Positions 16,430 through 23,774 are shown, counted from the first letter of the stretch. The stretch is 64,000 nt of DNA from Nitrosarchaeum sp. (GCA_003569705.1 BGOU01000007.1:186001-250000); one strand, 5' to 3'. Notes: a model not told the origin generated them from the sequence alone. Made by a program: numbers and translations.

Positions 16430-16543
16430 TAAATAATACATTTTTTATTTTTTATATTCTAATTTTTTAGAAATTTTGTGTCAGTAATTCAGATACCATA
16501 TAACGTAAAATGAAGTTATGAAAAATAAAAAATTTTTCAGTAA

Positions 16544-16553
16544 TTAGCACTAG
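16544..16553 (+). promoter_or_regulatory. TTAGCACTAG box for the zinc-ribbon/flavin oxidase operon
   Basis: Exact copy 47 bases before the ATG at 16601, with TATA-like ATTAATATAT at 16571-16580. A degenerate second copy (CTGGCATTAT) may sit 19 bases downstream at 16563. Confidence 0.7.
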
Positions 16554-16600
16554 ATTAGATTTCTGGCATTATTAATATATCAAAAATTAAAATAAACAAC

Positions 16601-16702
16601 ATGTCACCAAGTATGCTATACCGCTGTGAAAAATGTAGTAAAACATATCAAGATTGGTCATGTGATTATTGTTATGCAGAACGTATAATGAGTATGAAGT
16701 AA
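16601..16702 (+). CDS. 33-residue zinc-ribbon protein
   Basis: A tiny protein with two CxxC pairs (CEKC and CDYC) separated by 9 residues, enough for one zinc site. It resembles the small DUF2256/zinc-knuckle proteins found next to photolyase and LitR genes in bacteria in size and style, not in detectable identity. It is the first gene of an operon; the next ATG follows one base after its stop. TTAGCACTAG box and TATA lie directly upstream. Confidence 0.65.
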   Translation: MSPSMLYRCEKCSKTYQDWSCDYCYAERIMSMK

Positions 16703-16703
16703 A

Positions 16704-17141
16704 ATGATACAAAAATTAGATAGTCAAAAACTTGAAAGTATGATTAATGATACAAAGATTCCAATAAGACTAGCTTGTATAACACTCACTGGTGCTCCTA
16801 TTGTGGTGTCCTTATGGTACACAATATTGGATGGAAAAATTTATTGTGCAACACAAAAAAAGGCAAAAATTATTTCATATATTCAAAACAATCCAATATT
16901 TGGATTTGAAATAGCAACTGATAGTCCACCATATAGAGGAGTTAGAGGTCATGGAAAAGTCAAAGTCATAGAACATATGGGAAAAGATATTCTTGGAATT
17001 TTAATAGACAAATATTTAGGTAAAAAGGTATCAACATTATCAGAATTTTTAAGAAATAATTCAGAAAATGAAGTAGCAATAGAGATAACTCCTGAAAAAT
17101 TATCCACATATGATTATTCTAAACGGATGAAAGGTGTTTAA
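16704..17141 (+). CDS. pyridoxamine 5'-phosphate oxidase-like (split-barrel) protein
   Basis: A 145-residue protein of the FMN/F420/haem-binding split-barrel family: 'IRLACITLTGAPIVVSLWYTILDGKIYCATQKKAKIISYIQNNPIFGFEI' and 'YRGVRGHGKVKVIE' are typical. Members use FMN or F420 to reduce or oxidise small molecules, or bind haem breakdown products. It is one base downstream of the zinc-ribbon gene and four bases ahead of another zinc-ribbon gene, all under the 16544 box. Cofactor and substrate cannot be told from sequence. Confidence 0.75.
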   Translation: MIQKLDSQKLESMINDTKIPIRLACITLTGAPIVVSLWYTILDGKIYCATQKKAKIISYIQNNPIFGFEIATDSPPYRGVRGHGKVKVIEHMGKDILGILIDKYLGKKVSTLSEFLRNNSENEVAIEITPEKLSTYDYSKRMKGV

Positions 17142-17145
17142 GATT

Positions 17146-17298
17146 ATGAAAGATGAAGGATGTCCTACTTGTGGTTCTAAAAATTTTGGAATACTTGAAA
17201 TTGAAAATGACCTTAAAGGTTTATCAAAATGGAAAATGCATTGCTATAACTGTAACAAGTTCTGGTATTCATCACACCAACAGATCTATGAAGAGTAA
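17146..17298 (+). CDS. 50-residue zinc-ribbon protein
   Basis: The frame starting at ATG 17146 gives a compact protein with two CxxC pairs ('CPTCGSKNFG' and 'CYNCNKFW'), a clear zinc ribbon. A longer frame on the same strand (17153-17338) is a shadow, as it lacks any motif and starts inside this gene. It follows the split-barrel gene by four bases and is the last gene of the box-linked operon. Confidence 0.7.
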   Translation: MKDEGCPTCGSKNFGILEIENDLKGLSKWKMHCYNCNKFWYSSHQQIYEE

Positions 17299-17403
17299 TT
17301 TTTCTAGATCAATAACAGATGTTGTTATTGATCAATAATCACAGACATAAAAAAATATTTCATAACAGTGTCTAAAAGATATAAAGTACATCCATAGTAA
17401 AAA

Positions 17404-17413
17404 TTACCACTAG
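17404..17413 (+). promoter_or_regulatory. TTACCACTAG, variant box upstream of leader peptide and TFB
   Basis: One mismatch to the consensus. It is 47 bases from the ATG of a 23-codon frame at 17461, with TATA-like TTTATATC (17432-17439) between. The spacing matches the other promoters of the block. Confidence 0.5.
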
Positions 17414-17460
17414 TGAATTATCTATTTGTGCTTTATATCATTTAAAGTCATATACAGTAC

Positions 17461-17532
17461 ATGCGAAAGGAAAGAAATCAAGTACATATGTGTAAGATCG
17501 TGATCAAAGATATCTTTATGTTGTCAGAGTGA
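17461..17532 (+). CDS. possible 23-residue leader peptide coupled to TFB
   Basis: A short frame (MRKERNQVHMCKIVIKDIFM...) whose TGA stop overlaps the GTG start of the TFB gene (GTGA). Its ATG is 47 bases from a variant TTAGCACTAG box. Translation of this frame could be coupled to that of TFB. It may just be the 5' leader. Confidence 0.35.
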   Translation: MRKERNQVHMCKIVIKDIFMLSE

Positions 17533-18440
17533 AGAAAATGTTAACAGAATTAATTCATCAAGATGATTGTAAGAAAAATAAAATAATCACAGATCCTGCC
17601 ACAGGTGAAGTAGCATGTAGTAATTGCGGTGTAGTTCTTCCTGAAAAATCAATAGATTCAGAATCAGAAAATTTAGGAACTACTAGTGAGGGATATTTAA
17701 CTAGCAGAGTAGGTGGAAAAATTTCTTTAAAAATGGCAGATATGGGACTGTCCACGATAATAGAAACACAAGATAGAGATTCTACGGGCAAGTCGCTCTC
17801 CAGAGAAAATCGTAGAATGTTTTATCGTTTGCGTATGTGGGATAGAAACAGTAGATCGGCAAATACAGTCAAATCATTTCAAAAAGCATTTACTTTACTT
17901 GACGGAATAAAAACTAAACTTGCATTACCTGAATCAGTAGTTGAGCAAACAGCATACTTGTTTAGAAAAATATCTGCAAAAAAAATCACCAGTGGAAGAT
18001 CTACTACAGTAATTCTTTGTGCAACAACTTACATTGTATGTAGATTAACCAATACACCAAGAACACTACATGATATTGCAGATGTTGGAAATGTAAAAAT
18101 AAAGCAACTGCAAAGAATATACAGATTTCTTGTCAAGGAATTAAATATTTATCCAGCAGTATACAACCCGAATGAATTCGTTACACGACTTGCCAAAGCA
18201 ATCAATGTATCAGAGAAAACTCAAAGATTGACATTTAGAATTCTAGATATTGCTGAAAAAAAAGGCATTACAACAAGCAAGAATCCAATTTCAATGGTAG
18301 CTGCAGCAGTATACCTGGCATTGCTAAAAAATAATGAAAAAGTTTCACAGATGAAAATTGCCCAAATTTCAGGCATTAGTGCTGTTACAATTAGAGACAG
18401 AGCTAAAGAGATCAAAAAATTAATGGGAGGTGAAATTTAA
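17529..18440 (+). CDS. tfb: transcription initiation factor B (TFB)
   Basis: A 303-residue archaeal general transcription factor that binds BRE/TATA-TBP and recruits RNA polymerase. It has an N-terminal zinc-ribbon region, a B-finger/linker with 'SLSRENRRMFYRLRMWDRNSR', and two cyclin-like repeats (about 105-200 and 205-300), the second ending in 'SQMKIAQISGISAVTIRDRAKEI'. The zinc ribbon is unusual: the second pair is intact (CSNC) but the first CxxC is reduced to one Cys (C14) with a His at residue 10. These archaea carry several TFBs, often with specialised roles. GTG 17529 overlaps the upstream leader frame; ATG 17538 is an alternative. The next gene starts at its stop (TAATG). Confidence 0.93.
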   Translation: MKKMLTELIHQDDCKKNKIITDPATGEVACSNCGVVLPEKSIDSESENLGTTSEGYLTSRVGGKISLKMADMGLSTIIETQDRDSTGKSLSRENRRMFYRLRMWDRNSRSANTVKSFQKAFTLLDGIKTKLALPESVVEQTAYLFRKISAKKITSGRSTTVILCATTYIVCRLTNTPRTLHDIADVGNVKIKQLQRIYRFLVKELNIYPAVYNPNEFVTRLAKAINVSEKTQRLTFRILDIAEKKGITTSKNPISMVAAAVYLALLKNNEKVSQMKIAQISGISAVTIRDRAKEIKKLMGGEI

Positions 18441-18622
18441 TGGGTAGAACATGCAGAGGAATATGTCAGATGCACAAAGCAGTGCCAGTTCCAAACAAAA
18501 TTAGATATGAGATAGGACAAAAAAGATGTACGTTTTGTGGGATATTTTTGTCAGTTGAGGATACCAGATGTATTTGTTGTAAGGCAGTTTTAAGAACAAA
18601 AGCTAGAGGAAAGAAAAATTGA
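18440..18622 (+). CDS. 60-residue Cys-rich zinc-ribbon protein coupled to TFB
   Basis: The ATG overlaps the TFB stop (TAATG). The protein has two CxxC pairs ('CTFCGIF' and 'CICC') after an N-terminal segment with two further Cys and a basic tail (RTKARGKKN). Likely a nucleic-acid or protein-binding zinc ribbon. Coupling to TFB suggests a transcription-related role, which is inference. Confidence 0.65.
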   Translation: MGRTCRGICQMHKAVPVPNKIRYEIGQKRCTFCGIFLSVEDTRCICCKAVLRTKARGKKN

Positions 18623-18642
18623 ATTATTTCAGGGGACAAAAA

Positions 18643-19266
18643 TTATTGTATTTCCTTTTTTAGTTCATTCAAAAAATCTTTGAGGACTCTAGTTCGCTTT
18701 TTGGCCTCAATTTTACCAGATTTTGTGTTCATAAGAGATTCTAATTTGAGCAGTTTACGGTAAAAGTGGTCCAGGGTCCAAATTTCATCATTAGGGGTTC
18801 TGCTTTTGCAGAAAGGATCCTGGATGTTATAAAAGGGTCTTTTTTCAGAACCGCCTACAGCAAAAACTCGTGCAATTCCTATTGCACCAATTGCATCCAA
18901 ACGGTCAGCATCTTGAAGAATTTTTCCCTCAAGTGTGGCAGGAATTACATCTCTAGAGAAACTATGATCACGAATGGCATCAAAAATTATCTGAATCTCT
19001 TCTTTTGTAAAATTAAATTTTTTTAAAATTTTCTTTGATTCTTCTGCACTTTTTATTGAAGACAGTTTTGAACGCTTATCAGATTTTGGATATGAAATAA
19101 CATCATGTAACAACACAGCACTTAGAACAAGTTTTTCATTGGCGTTTTCTTTTTTACATATGTTTTGGGCATTTTTGAACACTCTCATAATGTGATCAAA
19201 GTCATGGGCAGCATCATTAATCATTAAATCACGTACTTCTTGTTTTAGCAAATTTATAACATTCAT
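18643..19266 (-). CDS. HD-domain phosphohydrolase
   Basis: A 207-residue protein with the HD superfamily metal motif: 'HDFDHIMRV' (H..D), 'VLLHDVISYP' (HD) and 'DAIRDHSFS', then 'LQDADRLDAIGAIGIARVF'. This arrangement matches the YedJ/PA-like phosphohydrolases acting on nucleotides or similar phosphates in the cytoplasm. It lies one base downstream of the VTT-family gene, so they form an operon. Substrate unknown. Confidence 0.85.
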   Translation of the reverse strand: MNVINLLKQEVRDLMINDAAHDFDHIMRVFKNAQNICKKENANEKLVLSAVLLHDVISYPKSDKRSKLSSIKSAEESKKILKKFNFTKEEIQIIFDAIRDHSFSRDVIPATLEGKILQDADRLDAIGAIGIARVFAVGGSEKRPFYNIQDPFCKSRTPNDEIWTLDHFYRKLLKLESLMNTKSGKIEAKKRTRVLKDFLNELKKEIQ

Positions 19267-19267
19267 T

Positions 19268-19801
19268 TTAAAATCTCCATAATCTAGGCTTTACAAACTT
19301 TAATTTTTTCTGTGTAATTAAAAGTGCCCAATTAATCGAAGTGAAAAAAATCACACTGCCAATACTTAATCCATCTAATAATAAAATTCCAACATATCGT
19401 TCTTCAAAAATTTGAAGAAACGGAGTTAAAACAACATTACTAATAGACAACATCACATAATAAGACAATGCTCTTCCAAACCAAAATCCAACATACAGTC
19501 CAAAACTTTTGGTTTTGATCAATCCATATGTAATAAACAACATGTTGCTAGGAAGTGGAGTAGCCGCAAATAGAAAAGATGCCAAGACATACCCATATTT
19601 TTTTCTATTAAAAAAATCGCTCATAATATCAAGATTAGACTTTTGTTCAGGACCTACAAATTTTCTAAAATAACCACTGATATTTTTTAAAATAAATCGT
19701 CCAATAGTAGCACCTGTTGCACCAACAATTGAGAGAACTACAAGATTCAAACTTGGATCTAATGCATAAAAAGATGACAAAATAATCCAGGTTGGAGGCA
19801 T
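19268..19801 (-). CDS. VTT/DedA-like membrane protein, N-terminus apparently frameshifted
   Basis: A 177-residue integral membrane protein of the VTT (SNARE-associated/DedA-like) family with a 'GATGATIGRFIL' loop and 'ATPLPSNMLFITYG' re-entrant segment. The intact frame starts at ATG 19801, in the middle of a conserved 'VNSPPILMPPTW' stretch. The same frame stays open upstream to a TGA at 19936-19934 and encodes a good first membrane helix (LSYFGVFLVLIAVNSPP) but offers no start codon. An ATG at 19937 in another frame would join it if one base were removed in the GGGTTT run (plus-strand 19920-19925). So either a frameshift or a sequence error is likely, and the real gene reaches about 19937. 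Confidence 0.7.
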   Translation of the reverse strand: MPPTWIILSSFYALDPSLNLVVLSIVGATGATIGRFILKNISGYFRKFVGPEQKSNLDIMSDFFNRKKYGYVLASFLFAATPLPSNMLFITYGLIKTKSFGLYVGFWFGRALSYYVMLSISNVVLTPFLQIFEERYVGILLLDGLSIGSVIFFTSINWALLITQKKLKFVKPRLWRF

Positions 19802-20072
19802 AAGAATTGGTGGGGAGTTAACAGCAATTAGAACAAGAAAAACTCCAAAATACGATAATTCTGCAAAAATTTCAAAAATATCATCATATCTATTCTTTGA
19901 ACTTGATTTTTTAATTTCTAAACCCTTGGATTGTCATTTAATCATGAAAATACTCTAAAATGATCGTAAATTAACTAAAAATTGCATAAATTTTGGATCA
20001 TTGATCAGAAATTAGAAGAAATTGGAACAATCATACACTATATTTATAAGGAAATTACGCATTACCAATCCT

Positions 20073-20195
20073 ATGTCTGAAGTTAGCTGGAAGTGTTTTA
20101 GATGTAATCTTACATGGAAAGATGAAAACATTGCAGATATGCATAAAGAAATTTCAAAGCATTCAATCACCAAAATAAAACCAATCACCGCCTAA
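20073..20195 (+). CDS. 40-residue C2H2-like zinc finger protein
   Basis: A small protein (MSEVSWKCFRCNLTWKDENI...) with CxxC and two downstream His (MHKEISKH), fitting one C2H2-type zinc finger. A TATA-like CTATATTTATAA at 20037-20048 lies about 25 bases before the ATG, suggesting a leaderless mRNA. Confidence 0.65.
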   Translation: MSEVSWKCFRCNLTWKDENIADMHKEISKHSITKIKPITA

Positions 20196-20240
20196 TTTTC
20201 AAAATTATTGTTTATTCTCAGGATTTAGAAGTAAAGATAG

Positions 20241-20342
20241 TGCAGAGGGTGGGATTTGAACCCACGAACTCCTGAAAGAAAGGATTTCCTATTTTTGAGG
20301 ATCTTGAGTCCTTCTCGGTTGACCGGGCTTCGATACCTCTGC
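20241..20342 (-). tRNA. tRNA-Leu(CAA) with a 17-base intron
   Basis: The minus strand folds as a class II tRNA: acceptor GCAGAGG/CCTCTGC with discriminator A, D-arm with GG in the loop, and T-arm GTGGG-TTCAAAT-CCCAC. The anticodon stem AAGGA/TCCTT is perfect only if 17 bases (20302-20286) after anticodon CAA plus one base are removed. The intron contains a short TCCT/AGGA helix next to the splice sites, as expected for an archaeal bulge-helix-bulge. Exact splice points may differ by a base. A variable arm of about 14 bases follows. Confidence 0.88.
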
Positions 20343-20657
20343 AATGAGATTGGATATTGACTGATATTTTTTGATTACTATTTGAATAAAATTCAGAAAA
20401 TAATCATAAAATTAGAGAATTTTTAACAAAGTTTGTTCTTTATTTTTAAAAGTACATTATATTTCAGATAGTACAAACGTAAAAAAAATAATTTTTTGTT
20501 AATTATCAAAAAATAAGCATTTCACCAAATGAATGAAATGTTGTAAGAGTGCAGAGTAATTACCCAATATCCAAGGTCATTAGATAGATCAAAAACATGT
20601 AATTTTTTTAAGGGGTTTGTTTGAATTTAAAAAAATAAAAAAAGAAAAACAATCACA
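20343..20657. other. intergenic stretch, nothing recognised
   Basis: An A+T-rich gap between tRNA-Leu and the phasin-like gene. It contains no frame above about 25 codons with a motif, no tRNA and no repeat that I can see. Confidence 0.5.
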
Positions 20658-21086
20658 CTAATTTTTTATTTGTGTGAGTGGGGTTATCCAAGACTGGACA
20701 ATGTTTTTATTCAAATCAGCAAATGCATTTACGTTATCATTGAATGTTTTAATGTTTTGTACGGTTGCATCAATTGTTGTTTTAACAATTTGATTTTGTA
20801 CAGTATTTGCTTGAACAACTTGCTTGTTGATATCTACAAATGCAGTTTTCATTGCGTCTGGAATTTCAGTTGAAAAACCATTCTTTTTTGCAAATTCTTG
20901 TTGCATTGATATTGAAGCATCAATTGTTTTGTCACATGCTTTAACACATTCTTCTTGTAGGTGTGTCATAGATTGAAAATACTGTGGTACATTTTTTGTA
21001 ACATTTTCAAAATATTTTTGAACGTTTTGCTTGTACATTGAATAGACATTTCCCGCTTGATTTGTTTGTGCGATTTGAGTATTCAT
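20658..21086 (-). CDS. phasin-like helical protein
   Basis: A 142-residue, all-helical amphipathic protein rich in Gln, Asn and Val, with the look of phasins (granule-coating proteins): 'YFENVTKNVPQYFQSMTHLQEECVKACDKTIDASISMQQEFAKK' and repeated 'VQNQIVKTTIDATVQNI' helices. Ammonia-oxidising archaea have polyhydroxyalkanoate synthase genes, so a granule protein is plausible; the fold call is by pattern only. The promoter has a strong TATATATA about 20 bases before the ATG and three phased GGTAAT repeats just upstream (21121-21146). Confidence 0.55.
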   Translation of the reverse strand: MNTQIAQTNQAGNVYSMYKQNVQKYFENVTKNVPQYFQSMTHLQEECVKACDKTIDASISMQQEFAKKNGFSTEIPDAMKTAFVDINKQVVQANTVQNQIVKTTIDATVQNIKTFNDNVNAFADLNKNIVQSWITPLTQIKN

Positions 21087-21120
21087 ACGTCGAGTTACAT
21101 GTTCGGTTATATATACTATT

Positions 21121-21146
21121 GGTAATAGTTGGTAATGGATGGTAAT
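21121..21146 (-). promoter_or_regulatory. three GGTAAT repeats at 10-base steps upstream of the phasin-like gene
   Basis: GGTAAT begins at 21121, 21131 and 21141, exactly one helical turn apart; the outer two extend to GGTAATAGTTGG. They lie just upstream of the TATA element (about 21107-21114) of the minus-strand gene, a position suited to an activator or to TFB/TBP-assisting protein binding. Confidence 0.5.
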
Positions 21147-21422
21147 AGTTGGATATCAACACCATTTGAGTAAATATGAAGGACATATCATTATTTGGAA
21201 TATACTGAGGGAATTGTTTAATGAATTTATCACATTACCACAATCGGAATACTTTTTCTATTGTATGATTCTAGATCGGGGGATCATTTTCCTTTAGATT
21301 AAAATATAATTTTTAAGAAAAAATCATAGTTTATTTTGAATAAATGAGATCAAGTACTTTTAATTATAAATTAGCAGGTATTTTGAAAAAGCTTATAATT
21401 GTCCAATCTGGAGTCAAAATAC

Positions 21423-21728
21423 ATGGCAGAATTTCAATCAGTTGCACAAGTAAAAAAAATGCGAAGTGGAATTAATCTAAAAGCCGAAGTAAAAAGTAAG
21501 GGAGACCAAAGAACCGTAAATCTCAAAACAGGTGGTACAGTTGATGTTTGTGATGCAGTGATATCTGATGGAACAGATGACATCAAACTAACATTATGGG
21601 GAGATGATATCAAAGCAGTAAATGTTGGAGATGTAGTGGTTATCACAAATGGATATACCAATGAGTTCAAAGGTGATGTCTCCTTAACAAAAGGCAAGTT
21701 CGGCAAAATGGAAATCAATCCTCAATAA
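21423..21728 (+). CDS. OB-fold single-strand nucleic-acid binding protein
   Basis: A 101-residue protein with the OB-fold pattern of archaeal RPA/SSB domains: 'INLKAEVKSKGDQRTVNLKTGG', 'VCDAVISDGTDDIKLTLWGDDIKAVNVGDVVVITNG' and a final 'GDVSLTKGKFGKMEI'. It is one OB domain with no C-terminal acidic tail. I choose ATG 21423 over TTG 21399 because GGAG lies nine bases upstream of it and the family N-terminus begins there. It probably binds single-stranded DNA in replication or repair. Confidence 0.85.
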   Translation: MAEFQSVAQVKKMRSGINLKAEVKSKGDQRTVNLKTGGTVDVCDAVISDGTDDIKLTLWGDDIKAVNVGDVVVITNGYTNEFKGDVSLTKGKFGKMEINPQ

Positions 21729-22012
21729 ATTAAATTTTTAAAATTATTTTTTGGCAGTATTTGGTGTAATTTTATCCAAACAATGTAGTTTTGTTTTTGA
21801 ATGTGGATGTCAATTTAAATTTTTAAATCAATGTCACAGCATACAGATTCTTTTGTAGATATAGTAATAAAAACAAATGCTGACTAGACATAAAACATAT
21901 TTTTATTTTGATTCAAAATTTCTAAACATATGTGATTGAACATAAAAGATGACAAATTGGAAATAATGTCATGCCACGATATATCATAACACTAAAGATG
22001 GAAAGAAGTATC

Positions 22013-22621
22013 TTAGAAATTTCGTTTATTATTTTGAATATTTTTCCAATCAACTAAAGATATGATCACACCTATCAATAATGTGATAATTCCAAGAATT
22101 ATCAAAATGCCAGATATTGCCAAAGGCAAAATTTTATTCATAAAAGGTGAATTCGGACTAGAAAGAGCACCAGAATTATCAGGATCTTCAGATAGCATCA
22201 CAACCACATTGATTATCCTAGAACCGTGATTTTGAATTTCAAAGTTTAGTGTATCAGATTTTGTAATTTCTAATGTCTCAAAGATGATTGGACCGTCTTG
22301 GGGAAATACACCATAGTTATCCCCATAGATATTAGAGATAGAGATGGAGAGGTTGTCACCATCATGATAATCAATTATCTGTACACCCCACAACAGAGGA
22401 ACATCAGACGATTTAGTACTGTATGAAAAATAGCCAGATTCACCAGGGGTAATTTGAATATTATCAGAAACTTGGCTAAACATTCCTTCAAACATAGAAG
22501 GAATTGAAGAATCATCGCGGTTTGTAATATTAGAAGCAGGGAAAACAGAGAACATAACCGAAAGCGAACCAACAACTAGCATTAATCCAATTATTCCAAT
22601 TACGGGACCACGTTTTTTCAT
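22013..22621 (-). CDS. hypothetical protein with N- and C-terminal membrane helices
   Basis: A 202-residue protein with one membrane helix at each end (about 6-28 and 165-190) and an external beta-rich domain between. The start at ATG 22621 (MKKRGPVIGIIGLML) is chosen over 22651 because it gives a normal positively charged signal-anchor. The domain includes 'ITPGESGYFSYSTKSS', a pattern common in exported beta-sandwich proteins. No enzyme motif is visible. Both ends of the gene are flanked by gaps, so it is a single-gene unit. Confidence 0.55.
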   Translation of the reverse strand: MKKRGPVIGIIGLMLVVGSLSVMFSVFPASNITNRDDSSIPSMFEGMFSQVSDNIQITPGESGYFSYSTKSSDVPLLWGVQIIDYHDGDNLSISISNIYGDNYGVFPQDGPIIFETLEITKSDTLNFEIQNHGSRIINVVVMLSEDPDNSGALSSPNSPFMNKILPLAISGILIILGIITLLIGVIISLVDWKNIQNNKRNF

Positions 22622-22724
22622 TTTAATCAAAATAATAAAAATAAACCCCATTTTAACACTAACGATAAAATAAATAATTTTTACAGTAATGAAATTATGT
22701 TAGTTATAGAAACAGAAACAATAT

Positions 22725-23774
22725 CTACTTTCTAGATTTCTTTGAAGGAGTCTTTGATTTTTTCCTTGTTGCTTTCTTTGAAGGAGTCTTTGATTTTTTC
22801 CTTGTTGCTTTCTTTGAAGGAGTCTTTGATTTTTTCCTTGTTGCTTTCTTTGAAGGAGTCTTTGATTTTTTCCTTGTTGCTTTCTTTGAAGGAGTCTTTG
22901 ATTTTTTCCTTGTTGCTTTCTTTGAAGGAGTCTTTGATTTTTTCCTTGTTGCTTTCTTTGAAGGAGTCTTTGATTTTTTCCTTGTTGCTTTCTTTGAAGG
23001 AGTCTTTGATTTTTTCCTTGTTGCTTTCTTTGAAGGTTTTGATTTTACAACCTTGCGTTTTTTGGCAAGTAATGCTTGAAGATTAGAAGTTGCTTTCTCA
23101 AGTGCTTTTGCAGCAGATTCTTCGGCTCTAGTTTTCTGCTCTAGTTCTCTGACAAATTTTTCAGCCGCCTTGTGACTGGTACTCATTGTTTCACGTAATG
23201 TTGGTTTTGATTTAGATTGTTTTTGAATGGTTGTACTAATTTTTGATTTAATTTCATTATATTTGGCAACATCTTCACTAATCTTTTTTGCCGTTTTTTC
23301 CCTGTTTTTTATCTCAAACTCTAATTCTTGAATACGGTCATGTATTATGTTTAATCGTGATTTGGCAGACTGCTCTTCTTCAGTATTTTTAGCAAATTCT
23401 AGCTCCTGTTCTGCTTCACCAAGTGCCTCTTTTTCATGGTTTAGATGCTCATGAGCTGCTGCAACTAGTCTTTCAATACTTTCCAATTGAGATGTTTTTT
23501 GATTAAGAACGCCAGAGACATCAGTTACGTCTTCTTTTTCAGATTCAATTTTTCGATCTATTGAGTTCAAACCTGATGAAGATCGTCTTTCAATGGATCT
23601 TACTTGTTGGAGTTGTCTTTCAGCTTTTTTCCTAAGATTAGTTGCTGCTTGTTTCTTTTGTCTTAGTGTAATCATTAATTTTTCTAGGGATGCCAATAAT
23701 TGAGTAAAGATAGAATGGTCGGTTAAGTTATGGATATAATCATGATTTGACTTACCAGTTAACAAAATTAACAT
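22725..23774 (-). CDS. coiled-coil protein with Lys-rich histone-H1-like repeat tail
   Basis: Residues about 30-245 form a long coiled coil rich in Glu, Lys and Gln. The C-terminal ~105 residues are eight identical copies of the 12-residue unit KKATRKKSKTPS plus KKSRK, a tail like those of histone H1/HC1 and other DNA-compacting proteins. The tail likely binds DNA or another polyanion and the coiled coil may oligomerise it. The upstream start at 23774 gives an unusual N-terminus; ATG 23675 (MITLRQKKQAAT...) is an attractive alternative. The copies are identical at DNA level, which points to recent repeat expansion. Confidence 0.75.
   Translation of the reverse strand: MLILLTGKSNHDYIHNLTDHSIFTQLLASLEKLMITLRQKKQAATNLRKKAERQLQQVRSIERRSSSGLNSIDRKIESEKEDVTDVSGVLNQKTSQLESIERLVAAAHEHLNHEKEALGEAEQELEFAKNTEEEQSAKSRLNIIHDRIQELEFEIKNREKTAKKISEDVAKYNEIKSKISTTIQKQSKSKPTLRETMSTSHKAAEKFVRELEQKTRAEESAAKALEKATSNLQALLAKKRKVVKSKPSKKATRKKSKTPSKKATRKKSKTPSKKATRKKSKTPSKKATRKKSKTPSKKATRKKSKTPSKKATRKKSKTPSKKATRKKSKTPSKKATRKKSKTPSKKSRK
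22741..23028 (-). repeat. eight tandem 36-bp repeats inside the Lys-rich tail
   Basis: Copies start every 36 bases from 22741 and appear identical base for base. They encode KKATRKKSKTPS. Copy number may vary between strains and the exact count is sensitive to assembly. Confidence 0.9.

Noticed and set aside
17153-17338. 61-codon frame on the plus strand
   Set aside because: It starts inside the better supported 17146-17298 zinc-ribbon gene and shows no protein-like pattern.
22741-23028. Regular 36-bp repeats that could look like a CRISPR array
   Set aside because: There are no spacers; the unit repeats head to tail and is in frame in a coding gene.
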